Shown piece by piece: positions 16,656 to 25,322 of a stretch of 46,124 nt of DNA (the stretch's first letter is position 1; every line of letters begins with the position of its first letter). The position numbers and the translations under genes were made by a program. The stretch lies in the NCBI GenBank assembly GCA_913050005.1, contig CAJXBI010000009.1, forward strand, positions 1 to 46,124, in the 5' to 3' direction. Under the pieces are notes generated by a model that saw only the letters and a program-made list of their open reading frames with translations, searched no databases and was not told the origin of the DNA. Origin of the DNA: an uncultured Bacteroidota bacterium. GTDB lineage: Bacteria; Bacteroidota; Bacteroidia; NS11-12g; UBA9320.

Positions 16656-18686
16656 TTATTGAATTTCTTTTAATTTATTTTCGAGTTCATTCATACTGTC
16701 GCGTAATCGAGCAGCCTCCATAAAATCCATTTCTTTAGCTGCTTTGAGCATCATAATTTTTGTATTCTCGAATGCTTTTTTTAGACTATCTTTATCTAGA
16801 TATTCAACTAAAGGATCAGTTACCATGTCATAACTATTTAGTTTTTGAGAAGGATTTGTGATTTTCTCTAGCGATGATTTTTTATCCAAATCAGATTTAT
16901 TAAATACAGACTCTTTACTTCGGATTATTGTTTCTGGTTTGATGTCGTTTTCTTGGTTATATTTTATTTGAAGTTCCCTTCTTCTCTCAGTTTCTTCGAT
17001 AGTGATTTTCATACTTTTAGTCATTTTATCAGCATACATAATTACTTTACCATTGACATTTCGTGCAGCCCTTCCCACGGTCTGCACAAGACTTCGTTCA
17101 CTTCTTAGAAATCCCTCTTTATCCGCATCTAAAATAGCAACTAAACTAACTTCTGGTAGATCCAACCCCTCTCTCAGTAGATTCACTCCAATAAGCACAT
17201 CAATGTCACCAGCTCTAAGTCGATCAAGAATTTCTACTCGGTCCAATGTCTTTACTTCCGAGTGAATATAAGTGGCAGATATCCCTAAATTTCGAATGTA
17301 TTTGTCTAATTCTTCGGCCATTCTTTTGGTGAGTGTAGTCACCAAAACTCGGTCACCCATTTTTATTCGTTCATCGATTTGTTCCAATAAATCATCAACT
17401 TGATCCGAACAAGCTTTTACTTCAATTACTGGGTCTAACAGTCCAGTAGGACGAATTAGCTGTTCAACAATAACACCCTCACTTTCGCTGATTTCGTAAT
17501 CTGCAGGTGTTGCACTAACATAAATTACTTGGTTCGTAACTTGCCCAAATTCCTCAAATTTTAATGGACGATTATCCAGTGCAGCAGGAAGTCTAAATCC
17601 ATAATCTACGAGATTTATTTTTCGGCTTCGATCACCTCCATACATTGCTCGTAATTGAGGGAGTGTAACGTGACTTTCATCAATTATTAACAGGAAATCT
17701 TCTGGGAAATAATCAATTAAACAAAAGGGTCTTTGCCCTGGAGATCTTCCATCCATATATCTACTGTAGTTTTCGATCCCACTACAATAACCCAATTCAC
17801 GCATCATCTCCATATCAAATTCTGTTCGTTCTTGGAGGCGTTTAGCTTCTAATGGTTTACCGATACTTTTAAAGTAATCAACCTGATTTACCATATCGTC
17901 TTGAATATGTTTAATAGCGTTGTTCAAACGATCTTTAGGAGTTATGAATAATTGTGCGGGGAATATGGCAACATCTTCTAATACTTCTTGTCTTATTCCT
18001 GTTAATGGATCAATAGATTCAATATCCTCAATTTCATTATCAAAAAAGCTAATTCTGATGGCGATATCATTATAGGCTAAGAAAATATCTACCGTGTCTC
18101 CTTTTACTCTGAAAGTTCCACGTTTAAAATCGCCAGTAGTTCGAGAATACAAGCTATCTACAAGTGCATGAAGAAGACTGTTTCGTGCTATTTTTAGACC
18201 TCTATTCAACCGAATAATACTATCTTCATAATCATTAGGGTTACCTGCACCGAAAATACAGCTAACAGAGGCTACTACAATGACGTCTCGTCGTCCACTT
18301 TGAAGTGCCGAAGTGGTCTTCAGCCTCATTTTCTCTATCTCCTCATTTATGTTTAAGTCCTTCTCAATGTATGTATTACTACTTGGAATGAATGCTTCAG
18401 GTTGATAGTAATCGTAGTATGAAACAAAGTACTGAACTGAGTTGTTCGGAAAAAAATGCTTGAATTCTCCATATAGTTGAGCTACAAGTGTTTTGTTATG
18501 ACTCATAATCAGTGTTGGTTTTTGAGTCTTTTGTATGACATTAGCCATTGTAAAGGTCTTACCTGATCCAGTAACACCAAGTAAGGTTTGTGCTTGAACA
18601 CCGTCTTCAATACCTCGCACTAATTGGTTTATTGCATTTGGTTGATCTCCAGTAGGTTTGAATGGTGCATTTAGGTTAAAAGGCAT
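16656..18686 (-). CDS. uvrB: Excinuclease ABC subunit B
   Basis: A 676-residue UvrB of full length, the damage-verifying helicase-like subunit of nucleotide excision repair that works with UvrA and UvrC. The start MPFNLNAPFKPTGDQPNAI matches the family. Walker A GVTGSGKT is at 37-44. The damage-probing beta-hairpin region YYDYYQPEAFIPSSNTYIEK follows, then DESHVTLPQ (Walker B), SATPADYE, and the motif V/VI region IGVNLLREGLDLPEVSLVAI. The C-terminal UVR domain that contacts UvrC ends the protein (AKEMDFMEAARLRDSM). A good promoter sits 5 bases before the ATG, between this gene and the upstream DUF6702-like gene. Confidence 0.98.
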   Translation of the reverse strand: MPFNLNAPFKPTGDQPNAINQLVRGIEDGVQAQTLLGVTGSGKTFTMANVIQKTQKPTLIMSHNKTLVAQLYGEFKHFFPNNSVQYFVSYYDYYQPEAFIPSSNTYIEKDLNINEEIEKMRLKTTSALQSGRRDVIVVASVSCIFGAGNPNDYEDSIIRLNRGLKIARNSLLHALVDSLYSRTTGDFKRGTFRVKGDTVDIFLAYNDIAIRISFFDNEIEDIESIDPLTGIRQEVLEDVAIFPAQLFITPKDRLNNAIKHIQDDMVNQVDYFKSIGKPLEAKRLQERTEFDMEMMRELGYCSGIENYSRYMDGRSPGQRPFCLIDYFPEDFLLIIDESHVTLPQLRAMYGGDRSRKINLVDYGFRLPAALDNRPLKFEEFGQVTNQVIYVSATPADYEISESEGVIVEQLIRPTGLLDPVIEVKACSDQVDDLLEQIDERIKMGDRVLVTTLTKRMAEELDKYIRNLGISATYIHSEVKTLDRVEILDRLRAGDIDVLIGVNLLREGLDLPEVSLVAILDADKEGFLRSERSLVQTVGRAARNVNGKVIMYADKMTKSMKITIEETERRRELQIKYNQENDIKPETIIRSKESVFNKSDLDKKSSLEKITNPSQKLNSYDMVTDPLVEYLDKDSLKKAFENTKIMMLKAAKEMDFMEAARLRDSMNELENKLKEIQ

Positions 18687-18691
18687 TATTT

Positions 18692-18723
18692 CAAAGATAA
18701 TAATGTCCCGAACAATACTTCAA
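18692..18723 (-). promoter_or_regulatory. Promoter of uvrB
   Basis: Minus strand TTG (18723-18721), 21-base spacer, TATCTTTG (18699-18692): both Bacteroidota elements at the expected distance. The -7 box ends 5 bases before the uvrB ATG, so transcription should begin at or next to the start codon. Confidence 0.55.
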
Positions 18724-18729
18724 TACGAT

Positions 18730-19221
18730 TCACTCATCATTTAATAATATGAAATCACTCGTCTTATGATTGTTCAATAATAAACTGTATTTTGATCCTT
18801 CGTAATTGATTTGAACCATGTTTTTTTGATTGGGGAACTGCTTAATTAAAAGGCGATTATCAATTGCGATTGAGGATATTTTTTTTTGATGTTTTATGGG
18901 ATTTAAATGGATAAAAGTTTCAGCAAAATTTACTTCAATGGCACTTACAGTCAGATTTTTATTTTTTTCGTCGATAGACATCGAAAAATTTTCATTGAGG
19001 TAGTCTTTAATAATTATTTTTTGTTCGGCAGTTATTTTGCTGTCAAGATGAATCTCTTTTGATGAAAACACCGATAAGCAGGCCTCCAAATGTTCGGTAT
19101 CCGTGTGCCATGAGGCGTTAAACGTTTTTGTTTTATCCTCATAGGTGATGTTCATCCATGAAGTATGAAAATCGTGTGTGGGCCAGATTAAGAGTAATAG
19201 TAATATGATATAATTGATCAT
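18730..19221 (-). CDS. DUF6702-like exported protein
   Basis: A 163-residue protein starting at the ATG at 19221. A GTG nine bases farther out is less likely, because the ATG directly opens the signal peptide MINYIILLLLLIWPT. After the signal, HDFHTSWMNITYEDKTKTFN followed by an HTDTEHLEACL segment fits the pattern of DUF6702, small exported Bacteroidota proteins that begin with a His-containing stretch and a beta strand. The family assignment is from memory. In many genomes DUF6702 genes lie beside M1 peptidase genes, as here, where the peptidase is divergent with a 43-base gap. Function unknown. Confidence 0.78.
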   Translation of the reverse strand: MINYIILLLLLIWPTHDFHTSWMNITYEDKTKTFNASWHTDTEHLEACLSVFSSKEIHLDSKITAEQKIIIKDYLNENFSMSIDEKNKNLTVSAIEVNFAETFIHLNPIKHQKKISSIAIDNRLLIKQFPNQKNMVQINYEGSKYSLLLNNHKTSDFILLNDE

Positions 19222-19264
19222 CCTTTCCACAAAACTAGTATTTGCTTTTCTTTGTTGCTTTATT

Positions 19265-21457
19265 ATGATAAAAATATTCCACCTCCAATTGTCACTTTTA
19301 ATATTTGTTTCTGTGAATTCTTGGGCTCAAAATCCCAATGCAAACCAGAATAAGTTTCGTCAGTTAGACGCCGATTTACCAACACCAAATGTCTACAGAA
19401 CAGCCAGTGGTGCCCCAGGACACGCATATTGGCAGAATACAGCAGACTATCAAATGGATATAGTTTTAGATGATGATAAACAGCGTATTTACGGTGTAGA
19501 AAAAATTAATTATACCAATAAATCGCCTGACGATTTAGAATATCTATGGATTCAACTAGATCAAAATGTCAGAAATCCAGAATCGGAGACCTATAAAATT
19601 CAGCAAGGAAACATCAAAGACGGTGTGAGTCTTTATGAATATTTCAACCTTTTTCATACTTTTCCTGGTGGATTTAATATTGATTATGTAAATGATGAAA
19701 ATGGAAATTCTTTTTCTTTGAAAGTGAATCATACGATGATGCGTATAGATTTGAATAAACCTTTACAATCTGGGGATTCAATAGCAATTAATATCAAGTG
19801 GTCGTATAATATCAATGACCGAATGGAAATGGGAGGTAGAAGTGGTTATGAATATTTCAAAGAAGAGGATAATTACCTCTATACCATAGCTCAATTTTTT
19901 CCTAGAATGGCCGTATATTCGGATGTAACAGGATGGCAAAATAAGCAGTTTTTGGGAAGGGGAGAGTTTACACTACCTTTTGGAGATTACGATGTAAAAC
20001 TAACAGTTCCCGAAAATATGGTCGTTGGAGCTACAGGAGAAATTCAAAACGAGGATGAGGTTTTAACCAATTTGCAAAAAGAGCGTTTAGAAAAAGCTAA
20101 AACAAGTGATAAGCCTGTAATTATAATCACTCAAGATGAGGCCATTATAAACGAAAAAAATCGGTCTTCCAAGACTAAGACTTGGCACTTTAAAGCTCAA
20201 AATGTTCGAGATTACGGATGGTGTGCAAGTCGAAAATTTATCTGGGATGCTCAAGGTGTTCAATTTGGCGACAGAACTGTAATGGCGATGTCATTATATC
20301 CGAAAGAAGGCAACCCTATGTGGGAGATGTATAGCACCAAAGCGATTGTTCTTACATTACAGACATACTCTAAGTTTACATTTGATTATCCTTATCCAGT
20401 AGCTTATTCAATCAATGGAAAAAGTATCGGGATGGAGTATCCGATGATCTGTTTTAACGGAGGACGAACAGATAAAGAGGGAAAGTTCACGGACAATGTA
20501 AAGTACAGAACCATTCTAGTTATTATTCATGAGGTTGGTCACAATTATTTTCCAATGATTATAAATTCTGATGAGCGACAATGGACCTGGATGGATGAAG
20601 GGCTGAATACATTTTTACAGTATCAAACCGAACGAGCATGGACAGACGAAAGTGGGAAGCCTTTCCCAAGTAGACGGGGTCCGGCCAAACTTATAGTTCC
20701 ATACATGAAAGGTGATAAACGATACATTTCTCCGATTATGACCAATTCTGAAAGTATTTTTCAATTTGGAAATAATGCCTACGGCAAACCATGTACAGCA
20801 CTCAACATACTGCGTGAGACAGTAATGGGGCCTGAGCTATTTGATTATGCTTTTAAAATTTATGCTAATCGATGGAAATTCAAACATCCAAGTCCAGCTG
20901 ATTTTTTCAGAACGATGGAAGATGCAAGTTCAGTCGATTTAGATTGGTTTTGGAACGGGTGGTTTTACACAACAGATCATTGTGATATCTCAATTACGAT
21001 GGTGCATCAACTGAAAGTAGATAATCAACGACCAGCGGATGAAACCACTAAAAAATCTAACCAAAAAAACATTAAGAATTTAGCAAAACAAAATAAGGTA
21101 AATCCTATGCTACAGGCAGTTAAGTCTGCAGAAAATCCAGCTCAAGCTTTTGATAAAATCAAATCAAATTTGACAGACATCCGAAAAGAAATTCTAGATA
21201 AAGAAGTTTATCTATGTCAAGTTGATTTAAAGATGATAGGTGGTCTTGTAATGCCAGTGATTCTAAAACTTGAATTCGAGGATGGATCAAGTGAAGAAGT
21301 TAGGATACCCGCCGAAATCTGGAAAATGCAAAATGAACTTTTGGAGAATTCCGTTAGTAAAGTTTTGGTTACCAATAAAGCCGTAAAGAAAGTAGTTCTA
21401 GATCCTAATCTTGAAACTGCCGATACAGATGTTTCAAATAACGCTTGGCCAAGATAA
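19265..21457 (+). CDS. M1 family (gluzincin) metallopeptidase, exported
   Basis: A 730-residue zinc peptidase. I start it at the ATG at 19265, which opens the signal peptide (MIKIFHLQLSLLIFVSVNSWAQ). A TTG at 19214 would only lengthen it. The zinc site is complete: HEVGH at 422-426 and the third ligand Glu445 in WMDEGLN, giving HExxH-x18-E. The N-terminal part (about 40-290) is the beta-sandwich typical of M1 aminopeptidases. The region after 580 is Lys/Asn-rich and probably a linker to a C-terminal beta domain. SIGMEYPMICFNGG resembles the substrate-binding GxMEN motif with Tyr in place of Asn, so exopeptidase specificity may be altered. It ends 1 base from the convergent neighbour. Confidence 0.92.
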   Translation: MIKIFHLQLSLLIFVSVNSWAQNPNANQNKFRQLDADLPTPNVYRTASGAPGHAYWQNTADYQMDIVLDDDKQRIYGVEKINYTNKSPDDLEYLWIQLDQNVRNPESETYKIQQGNIKDGVSLYEYFNLFHTFPGGFNIDYVNDENGNSFSLKVNHTMMRIDLNKPLQSGDSIAINIKWSYNINDRMEMGGRSGYEYFKEEDNYLYTIAQFFPRMAVYSDVTGWQNKQFLGRGEFTLPFGDYDVKLTVPENMVVGATGEIQNEDEVLTNLQKERLEKAKTSDKPVIIITQDEAIINEKNRSSKTKTWHFKAQNVRDYGWCASRKFIWDAQGVQFGDRTVMAMSLYPKEGNPMWEMYSTKAIVLTLQTYSKFTFDYPYPVAYSINGKSIGMEYPMICFNGGRTDKEGKFTDNVKYRTILVIIHEVGHNYFPMIINSDERQWTWMDEGLNTFLQYQTERAWTDESGKPFPSRRGPAKLIVPYMKGDKRYISPIMTNSESIFQFGNNAYGKPCTALNILRETVMGPELFDYAFKIYANRWKFKHPSPADFFRTMEDASSVDLDWFWNGWFYTTDHCDISITMVHQLKVDNQRPADETTKKSNQKNIKNLAKQNKVNPMLQAVKSAENPAQAFDKIKSNLTDIRKEILDKEVYLCQVDLKMIGGLVMPVILKLEFEDGSSEEVRIPAEIWKMQNELLENSVSKVLVTNKAVKKVVLDPNLETADTDVSNNAWPR

Positions 21458-21458
21458 C

Positions 21459-22967
21459 CTATTCAACTGTGACTTTAGCTATTCGATACGATTTACGACT
21501 TGTGGCAAAAATCACAAAAGTATTATCGGATATTTGCTCCGAACTCTTGGGTCTAATTCTAAGATTTTCGCGTCTATTATTACTAACTAAATTTTCGTGT
21601 TTAACTTCACCTAGACTGTTTATGCTCGAAACTTTTAAGTGATTCTGTTTACTGTCGTAAGTGTTGTAGATGAAGTTGATGACATCCTTGTGGATGACCG
21701 TAAAGAAACTAGAATAGAAGCCACCATCATTGGACGAATGCTGTGTTTTAGGAATTTTTTTAGCCCACTCGATGTTACCATCAGGACTTATACTAATTGC
21801 ATAAATATCATCATAGTGATAGTGTGTTGTGGTGGTCGTGTACCCGCTTGCATTGGTTGTGTTGGTGGTATAAATATGAATGTATTCACCTACTAAAACA
21901 GCACCACCATTTTTTTTTGGTATAAAGTCTCTAAAGTTTACGTGTGTTAAGCCGACATTTTTTCCTTTTTTAGATTTTTTCAATGTTTTAGCTTTTGCAC
22001 GGTCAGATAACCCTTGCACAATAAAATCTAAGTCAAATGGCTTCATACTTTGGTGCTTTATTCTAAAATCGTTTGCATCAAGCTTCATATAAAACACACC
22101 ATCAGATCGGTAACCTTCTTCACTATAAAAGCCTCCACATATCAAATCACCTTGTCCGTCAACATTGAGTTTTAGTTCTCGAATAAATTTATCTTGTAAT
22201 GCTAATTTGTGTTCGGCGATTATTCCGCTACTATCTACTACAATCATGTAATTTTCAAAATTACGTTCCCGGCGATTTCTTTCTTTTCGACTTTTGTATA
22301 CGGTGGTTAGTATATACACAATACCAGAATTACTAATGTTAACAGACTGAATTTTGGTGAGTCCTTTTTCAAATGGGAATGTGATGCGTGTTTTCCATTG
22401 CTCATCAAAAAAGTGATCAAATACTTTGATAGTCATTATTTCTTTAGAATCGAGATCTCCTGGATGTCCAATGACATATGTGACTTTTTGTTCATCCTGA
22501 CTTTTTGCATTTTTATATTCACCTATGGATTGTTTGTAACCCTTGATTAGTTTGATGTTATAGATGCTTTTTTCTTCTCCTTCAATTGTAAGACTTTCTG
22601 AGTTGATGCGTTGTGCTTTTAATGAAACATCGATTTTAGATCTTCTCAGGTTTAGTGCGTAAAGATTTTTATTAAGTGCTAAAATATTTTGGGATGAACG
22701 AACTCCTTGATCGTAGCTCTCAGCTAGCACAAGCTGATTTGATAAGTTAAGATTTTCGTATCGTTCTAAAAATGTGTTTTTATTGAATGATTTAAAAGAA
22801 TAATTAATGGCGAAAAATTCATCTGGATTACCAATACTCATCATATCGGTAATTAACATCTTTCGACTTTTCATGTTTTCACTCCAGGAGACCTTCATTT
22901 TTCCTACTTGGGCCTTTGCAAAAAGTCCACTTAAAATCAAGATTGCTATAAGCGTAATTTGCTTCAT
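21459..22967 (-). CDS. Unknown exported protein, probably beta-rich
   Basis: A 502-residue protein I cannot name. The ATG at 22967 opens a clear signal peptide (MKQITLIAILILSGLFAKAQ). A TTG 33 bases upstream would give an unlikely extension. The body is a series of beta-strand segments with repeated features such as YVIGHPGDLDSKEIMTIKV, YMIVVDSSGIIAEHKL, LNVDGQGDLICGGFY and YAISISPDGNIEWAKKI. These resemble beta-propeller blades, where a Ser/Asp-Gly turn follows a VxxDxxG strand. A Thr-rich loop (TTNTTNASGYTTTTTHYHY) interrupts one of them. The C-terminus KSYRIAKVTVE is short and strand-like. It is divergent from menA and converges with the M1 peptidase. Possibly a surface or periplasmic repeat protein. 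Confidence 0.78.
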   Translation of the reverse strand: MKQITLIAILILSGLFAKAQVGKMKVSWSENMKSRKMLITDMMSIGNPDEFFAINYSFKSFNKNTFLERYENLNLSNQLVLAESYDQGVRSSQNILALNKNLYALNLRRSKIDVSLKAQRINSESLTIEGEEKSIYNIKLIKGYKQSIGEYKNAKSQDEQKVTYVIGHPGDLDSKEIMTIKVFDHFFDEQWKTRITFPFEKGLTKIQSVNISNSGIVYILTTVYKSRKERNRRERNFENYMIVVDSSGIIAEHKLALQDKFIRELKLNVDGQGDLICGGFYSEEGYRSDGVFYMKLDANDFRIKHQSMKPFDLDFIVQGLSDRAKAKTLKKSKKGKNVGLTHVNFRDFIPKKNGGAVLVGEYIHIYTTNTTNASGYTTTTTHYHYDDIYAISISPDGNIEWAKKIPKTQHSSNDGGFYSSFFTVIHKDVINFIYNTYDSKQNHLKVSSINSLGEVKHENLVSNNRRENLRIRPKSSEQISDNTFVIFATSRKSYRIAKVTVE

Positions 22968-23003
22968 TATACAAATTAAAATAGAAAAATTAAAACCCAA
23001 AAC

Positions 23004-23011
23004 TATCTTTG
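23004..23011 (+). promoter_or_regulatory. Candidate -7 box of menA
   Basis: TATCTTTG, an exact TAnnTTTG match, ends 4 bases before the menA ATG, predicting a leaderless message. No -33 TTG at the usual distance. Confidence 0.4.
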
Positions 23012-23015
23012 AATT

Positions 23016-23885
23016 ATGAAAAAATGGATTGCCGCATTTCGACTAAAAACCCTTCCACTTGCATTGGGAGCTATTATTCTTGGAAGTTGGGTCAACGATT
23101 TCAGTTTTGATTTTGAGATATTCCTATTCGCAAGCATAACAGCAATTTTGTTACAAATCTTGTCCAATCTTGCAAATGACTATGGAGATTATGTGAAAGG
23201 AACAGATCGACATCGAAAAGATCGCCAACTTGCTGAAGGTTCAATTAGTTCGCGATCCATGATTATTGCTATCATTTTATTTGCATTAGGTTCATTAATC
23301 AGTGGGATTTATCTACTAAATATATCGTTTGGCGATAATTGGAGTTTGTGGTTTGGATTTTTAGCTATCGGTATGGGAAGTATTGCAGCAGCAATTTTGT
23401 ATACAGTAGGAAAAAGAGCATATGGATATATGGGTTTGGGTGATTTATTTGTGTTTATATTTTTTGGGTTGGTCGGAGTTTTAGGAACTTCGTTCTTATT
23501 CAAACAAGAAATATGGACCAGCACCTGGTTGCTTGCTATCGGATATGGTTGTCTGTGTGTCGGTGTGCTTAATGTAAATAATATTCGGGATTTTGACAAA
23601 GACGTACTTACCAATAAGATAACAATTGCTTCAAAATTAGGCTTACAGGGTTCTATTATTTATCAGACGCTATTGCTAATTACAGCGTTTATCACTTTTT
23701 CTTTTTACCATTTAATCGAAAATTACTACAGCTTTTCACCACTTCTAGTTCTTATCCTTAGTTTTGTTCATATTCAAAAATTAAAGACAGCACAAACCGA
23801 GCTTGATTATAATAATCAGTTGCGTTTTCTTTCAGTTGGGAGTTTAGGTATTGTTTTACTTTTTGTGATTCGTTTGTTCTTTTAG
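23016..23885 (+). CDS. menA: 1,4-dihydroxy-2-naphthoate polyprenyltransferase
   Basis: A 289-residue UbiA-family membrane prenyltransferase that attaches the isoprenoid tail to dihydroxynaphthoate in menaquinone synthesis. The first Asp-rich motif is NDYGDYVKGTD (54-64) and the second is NNIRDFDKD (188-196); these bind Mg-diphosphate. About eight or nine hydrophobic helices are visible (for example 18-27, 34-52, 82-103, 112-131, 146-161, 172-186). menC follows after 3 bases, confirming the pathway. Other men genes are not in the window. Another UbiA-type prenyltransferase is conceivable, but motif and neighbour both favour MenA. Confidence 0.93.
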   Translation: MKKWIAAFRLKTLPLALGAIILGSWVNDFSFDFEIFLFASITAILLQILSNLANDYGDYVKGTDRHRKDRQLAEGSISSRSMIIAIILFALGSLISGIYLLNISFGDNWSLWFGFLAIGMGSIAAAILYTVGKRAYGYMGLGDLFVFIFFGLVGVLGTSFLFKQEIWTSTWLLAIGYGCLCVGVLNVNNIRDFDKDVLTNKITIASKLGLQGSIIYQTLLLITAFITFSFYHLIENYYSFSPLLVLILSFVHIQKLKTAQTELDYNNQLRFLSVGSLGIVLLFVIRLFF

Positions 23886-23888
23886 TAG

Positions 23889-24905
23889 ATGTACACTTAT
23901 TCACTCCAAAAACACGAATTGAAATTTAAGGTACCTGCAAAGACCTCACGTAATACATTTACGACGCGTACCATTTTTCTGATTACACTAAAAGATATTA
24001 AAAAAGGTAAGCAAGGGATCGGGGAGGCTTCTCCTTTATCCCTGCTTAGTTTGGACGATGTTCCTAATTACCAATTGATTCTCAAAAAAAAACTCGACGA
24101 ATTCTGTCAAGTGGGTTCATTAGACCATTTGTCACTGGCGGCGTATCCAAGCATTCGTTTTGGAATTGAAACAGCGTTGCTTAATATGTCTGCAGATAGC
24201 GAAGGAGTTATTTTTAATACTGATTTTACAGCTAGAAAAAAAGCAATACCCGTCAATGGATTAGTTTGGATGAATGATTCTCCAACTATGTATAAAGAGG
24301 CTATTGAAAAGATACAGGCGGGGTTCAATGTAATTAAAATAAAAGTGGGAGCATTAGATTTTGACGAGGAGTGTCGTTTATTAGAAAAAATAAGGAAGCA
24401 ATTTTCAGCCTTTAAAATAACCTTACGAGTTGATGCAAATGGAGCTTTTGATTCAGAAGATGCATTAGAAAAACTAAATGAGCTCAAAAGATTTGAACTT
24501 CATAGCATCGAGCAGCCTATTGCAGCAGGTCAGTGGGATTGGATGCAAAAATTTTGTGCAGAAAGCCCTGTAGATATTGCATTAGACGAAGAATTAATTG
24601 GCGTAAACGTATTTGAACAAGCTGATAAGATGATTAAGCACATTAAACCATCTTATCTCATTTTGAAGCCCAATTTGGTTGGAGGACTTTCGATTTCTGA
24701 TCAATGGATTACGTTTGCACACAAGCATCACGTGGGTTGGTGGGCTACATCTGCTTTGGAGAGTAATGTAGGATTGAATGCCATTGCTCAATGGGTGAGT
24801 ACTTATCAAAACCCCCTTCATCAAGGGTTAGGTACAGGGTCATTATTTTCTAATAATTTCTCATCTCGACTAAAAATGGAGCAGGGTCATATGCGATATG
24901 TATAA
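23889..24905 (+). CDS. menC: o-Succinylbenzoate synthase
   Basis: A 338-residue enolase-superfamily enzyme dehydrating SHCHC to o-succinylbenzoate in menaquinone synthesis. Catalytic features fit: the Lys pair in IKIKVG (Lys150, Lys152), metal ligands Asp182 (RVDANG), Glu208 (IEQP) and Asp233 (LDEE), and the opposite Lys260 (LKPN). The N-terminal capping domain is shorter than in dipeptide epimerases. Those are the main alternative, but linkage to menA supports MenC. A stem-loop followed by a T-rich stretch lies 18 bases after the stop. Confidence 0.93.
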   Translation: MYTYSLQKHELKFKVPAKTSRNTFTTRTIFLITLKDIKKGKQGIGEASPLSLLSLDDVPNYQLILKKKLDEFCQVGSLDHLSLAAYPSIRFGIETALLNMSADSEGVIFNTDFTARKKAIPVNGLVWMNDSPTMYKEAIEKIQAGFNVIKIKVGALDFDEECRLLEKIRKQFSAFKITLRVDANGAFDSEDALEKLNELKRFELHSIEQPIAAGQWDWMQKFCAESPVDIALDEELIGVNVFEQADKMIKHIKPSYLILKPNLVGGLSISDQWITFAHKHHVGWWATSALESNVGLNAIAQWVSTYQNPLHQGLGTGSLFSNNFSSRLKMEQGHMRYV

Positions 24906-24923
24906 CTTATAACATAAAATGAT

Positions 24924-24964
24924 CACTAAAAAGCACATTTTATATCGTTTTAGTGTCAGATTTT
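24924..24964 (+). terminator. Stem-loop terminator after menC
   Basis: CACTAAAA (24924-24931) and TTTTAGTG (24948-24955) pair perfectly across a 16-base loop, and a T-rich stretch follows (24961-24964 and on). This fits a factor-independent terminator for menA-menC, though the stem is AT-rich and the loop is large. Confidence 0.5.
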
Positions 24965-24996
24965 ATAAGTTTTTATTTTTGGCACACTATTTTCTA

Positions 24997-25004
24997 TAAT
25001 TTTG
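24997..25004 (+). promoter_or_regulatory. Candidate -7 box of the small T9SS gene
   Basis: TAATTTTG, exact TAnnTTTG, 8 bases before the TTG at 25013. TTTG at 24978-24981 is 15 bases upstream, short for a -33 element. It supports a start at 25013 rather than the GTG at 24953, which would lie inside the menC terminator stem. Confidence 0.4.
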
Positions 25005-25012
25005 AAGTCAAT

Positions 25013-25321
25013 TTGAAGCGGTTTTTATACATATTAACATTTTTTGCATTGAGTTTAAATCTCATGGCTGGAGATTTACCTAAGTTAGGGTTGAATTATC
25101 CTAATCCTGCAAAAACAAATACTTATGTAGATGTGGAGTTTTCGTCTTTGGAAGCCCAGCTAGTTTTATCCAATATACTAGGTGAGGTAATTTCTGTTCA
25201 AAAAATACCACATTCGGGTACGTATTCTATTGATGTCACCAACATACCTGAGGGTGTATATTTTTACACTTTGGAGGCAGGTAACGACAAAATCACTAAG
25301 AAACTTACGGTTAAGAAGTAA
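25013..25321 (+). CDS. Small secreted protein consisting almost only of a T9SS type A sorting domain
   Basis: From the TTG at 25013 the product is 102 residues. It has a signal peptide (MKRFLYILTFFALSLNLMAG) and then directly a T9SS type A C-terminal domain: LNYPNPAKTNTYVDVEFSS, the central VLSNILGEVIS strand, IPEGVYFYTLEAG and the closing ITKKLTVKK. Such domains (about 75-80 residues) normally sit behind a large cargo; here there is no room for one. An upstream GTG (24953) would overlap the menC terminator and give a poor N-terminus. It may be a truncated cargo gene or a true free-standing domain. It converges with the patatin gene, 1 base apart. Confidence 0.8.
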   Translation: MKRFLYILTFFALSLNLMAGDLPKLGLNYPNPAKTNTYVDVEFSSLEAQLVLSNILGEVISVQKIPHSGTYSIDVTNIPEGVYFYTLEAGNDKITKKLTVKK

Positions 25322-25322
25322 T

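Noticed and set aside
24953-25012. Longer version of the small T9SS protein from GTG 24953
   Set aside because: The GTG is inside the menC terminator stem and the added residues do not form a signal peptide; the TTG at 25013 fits better.
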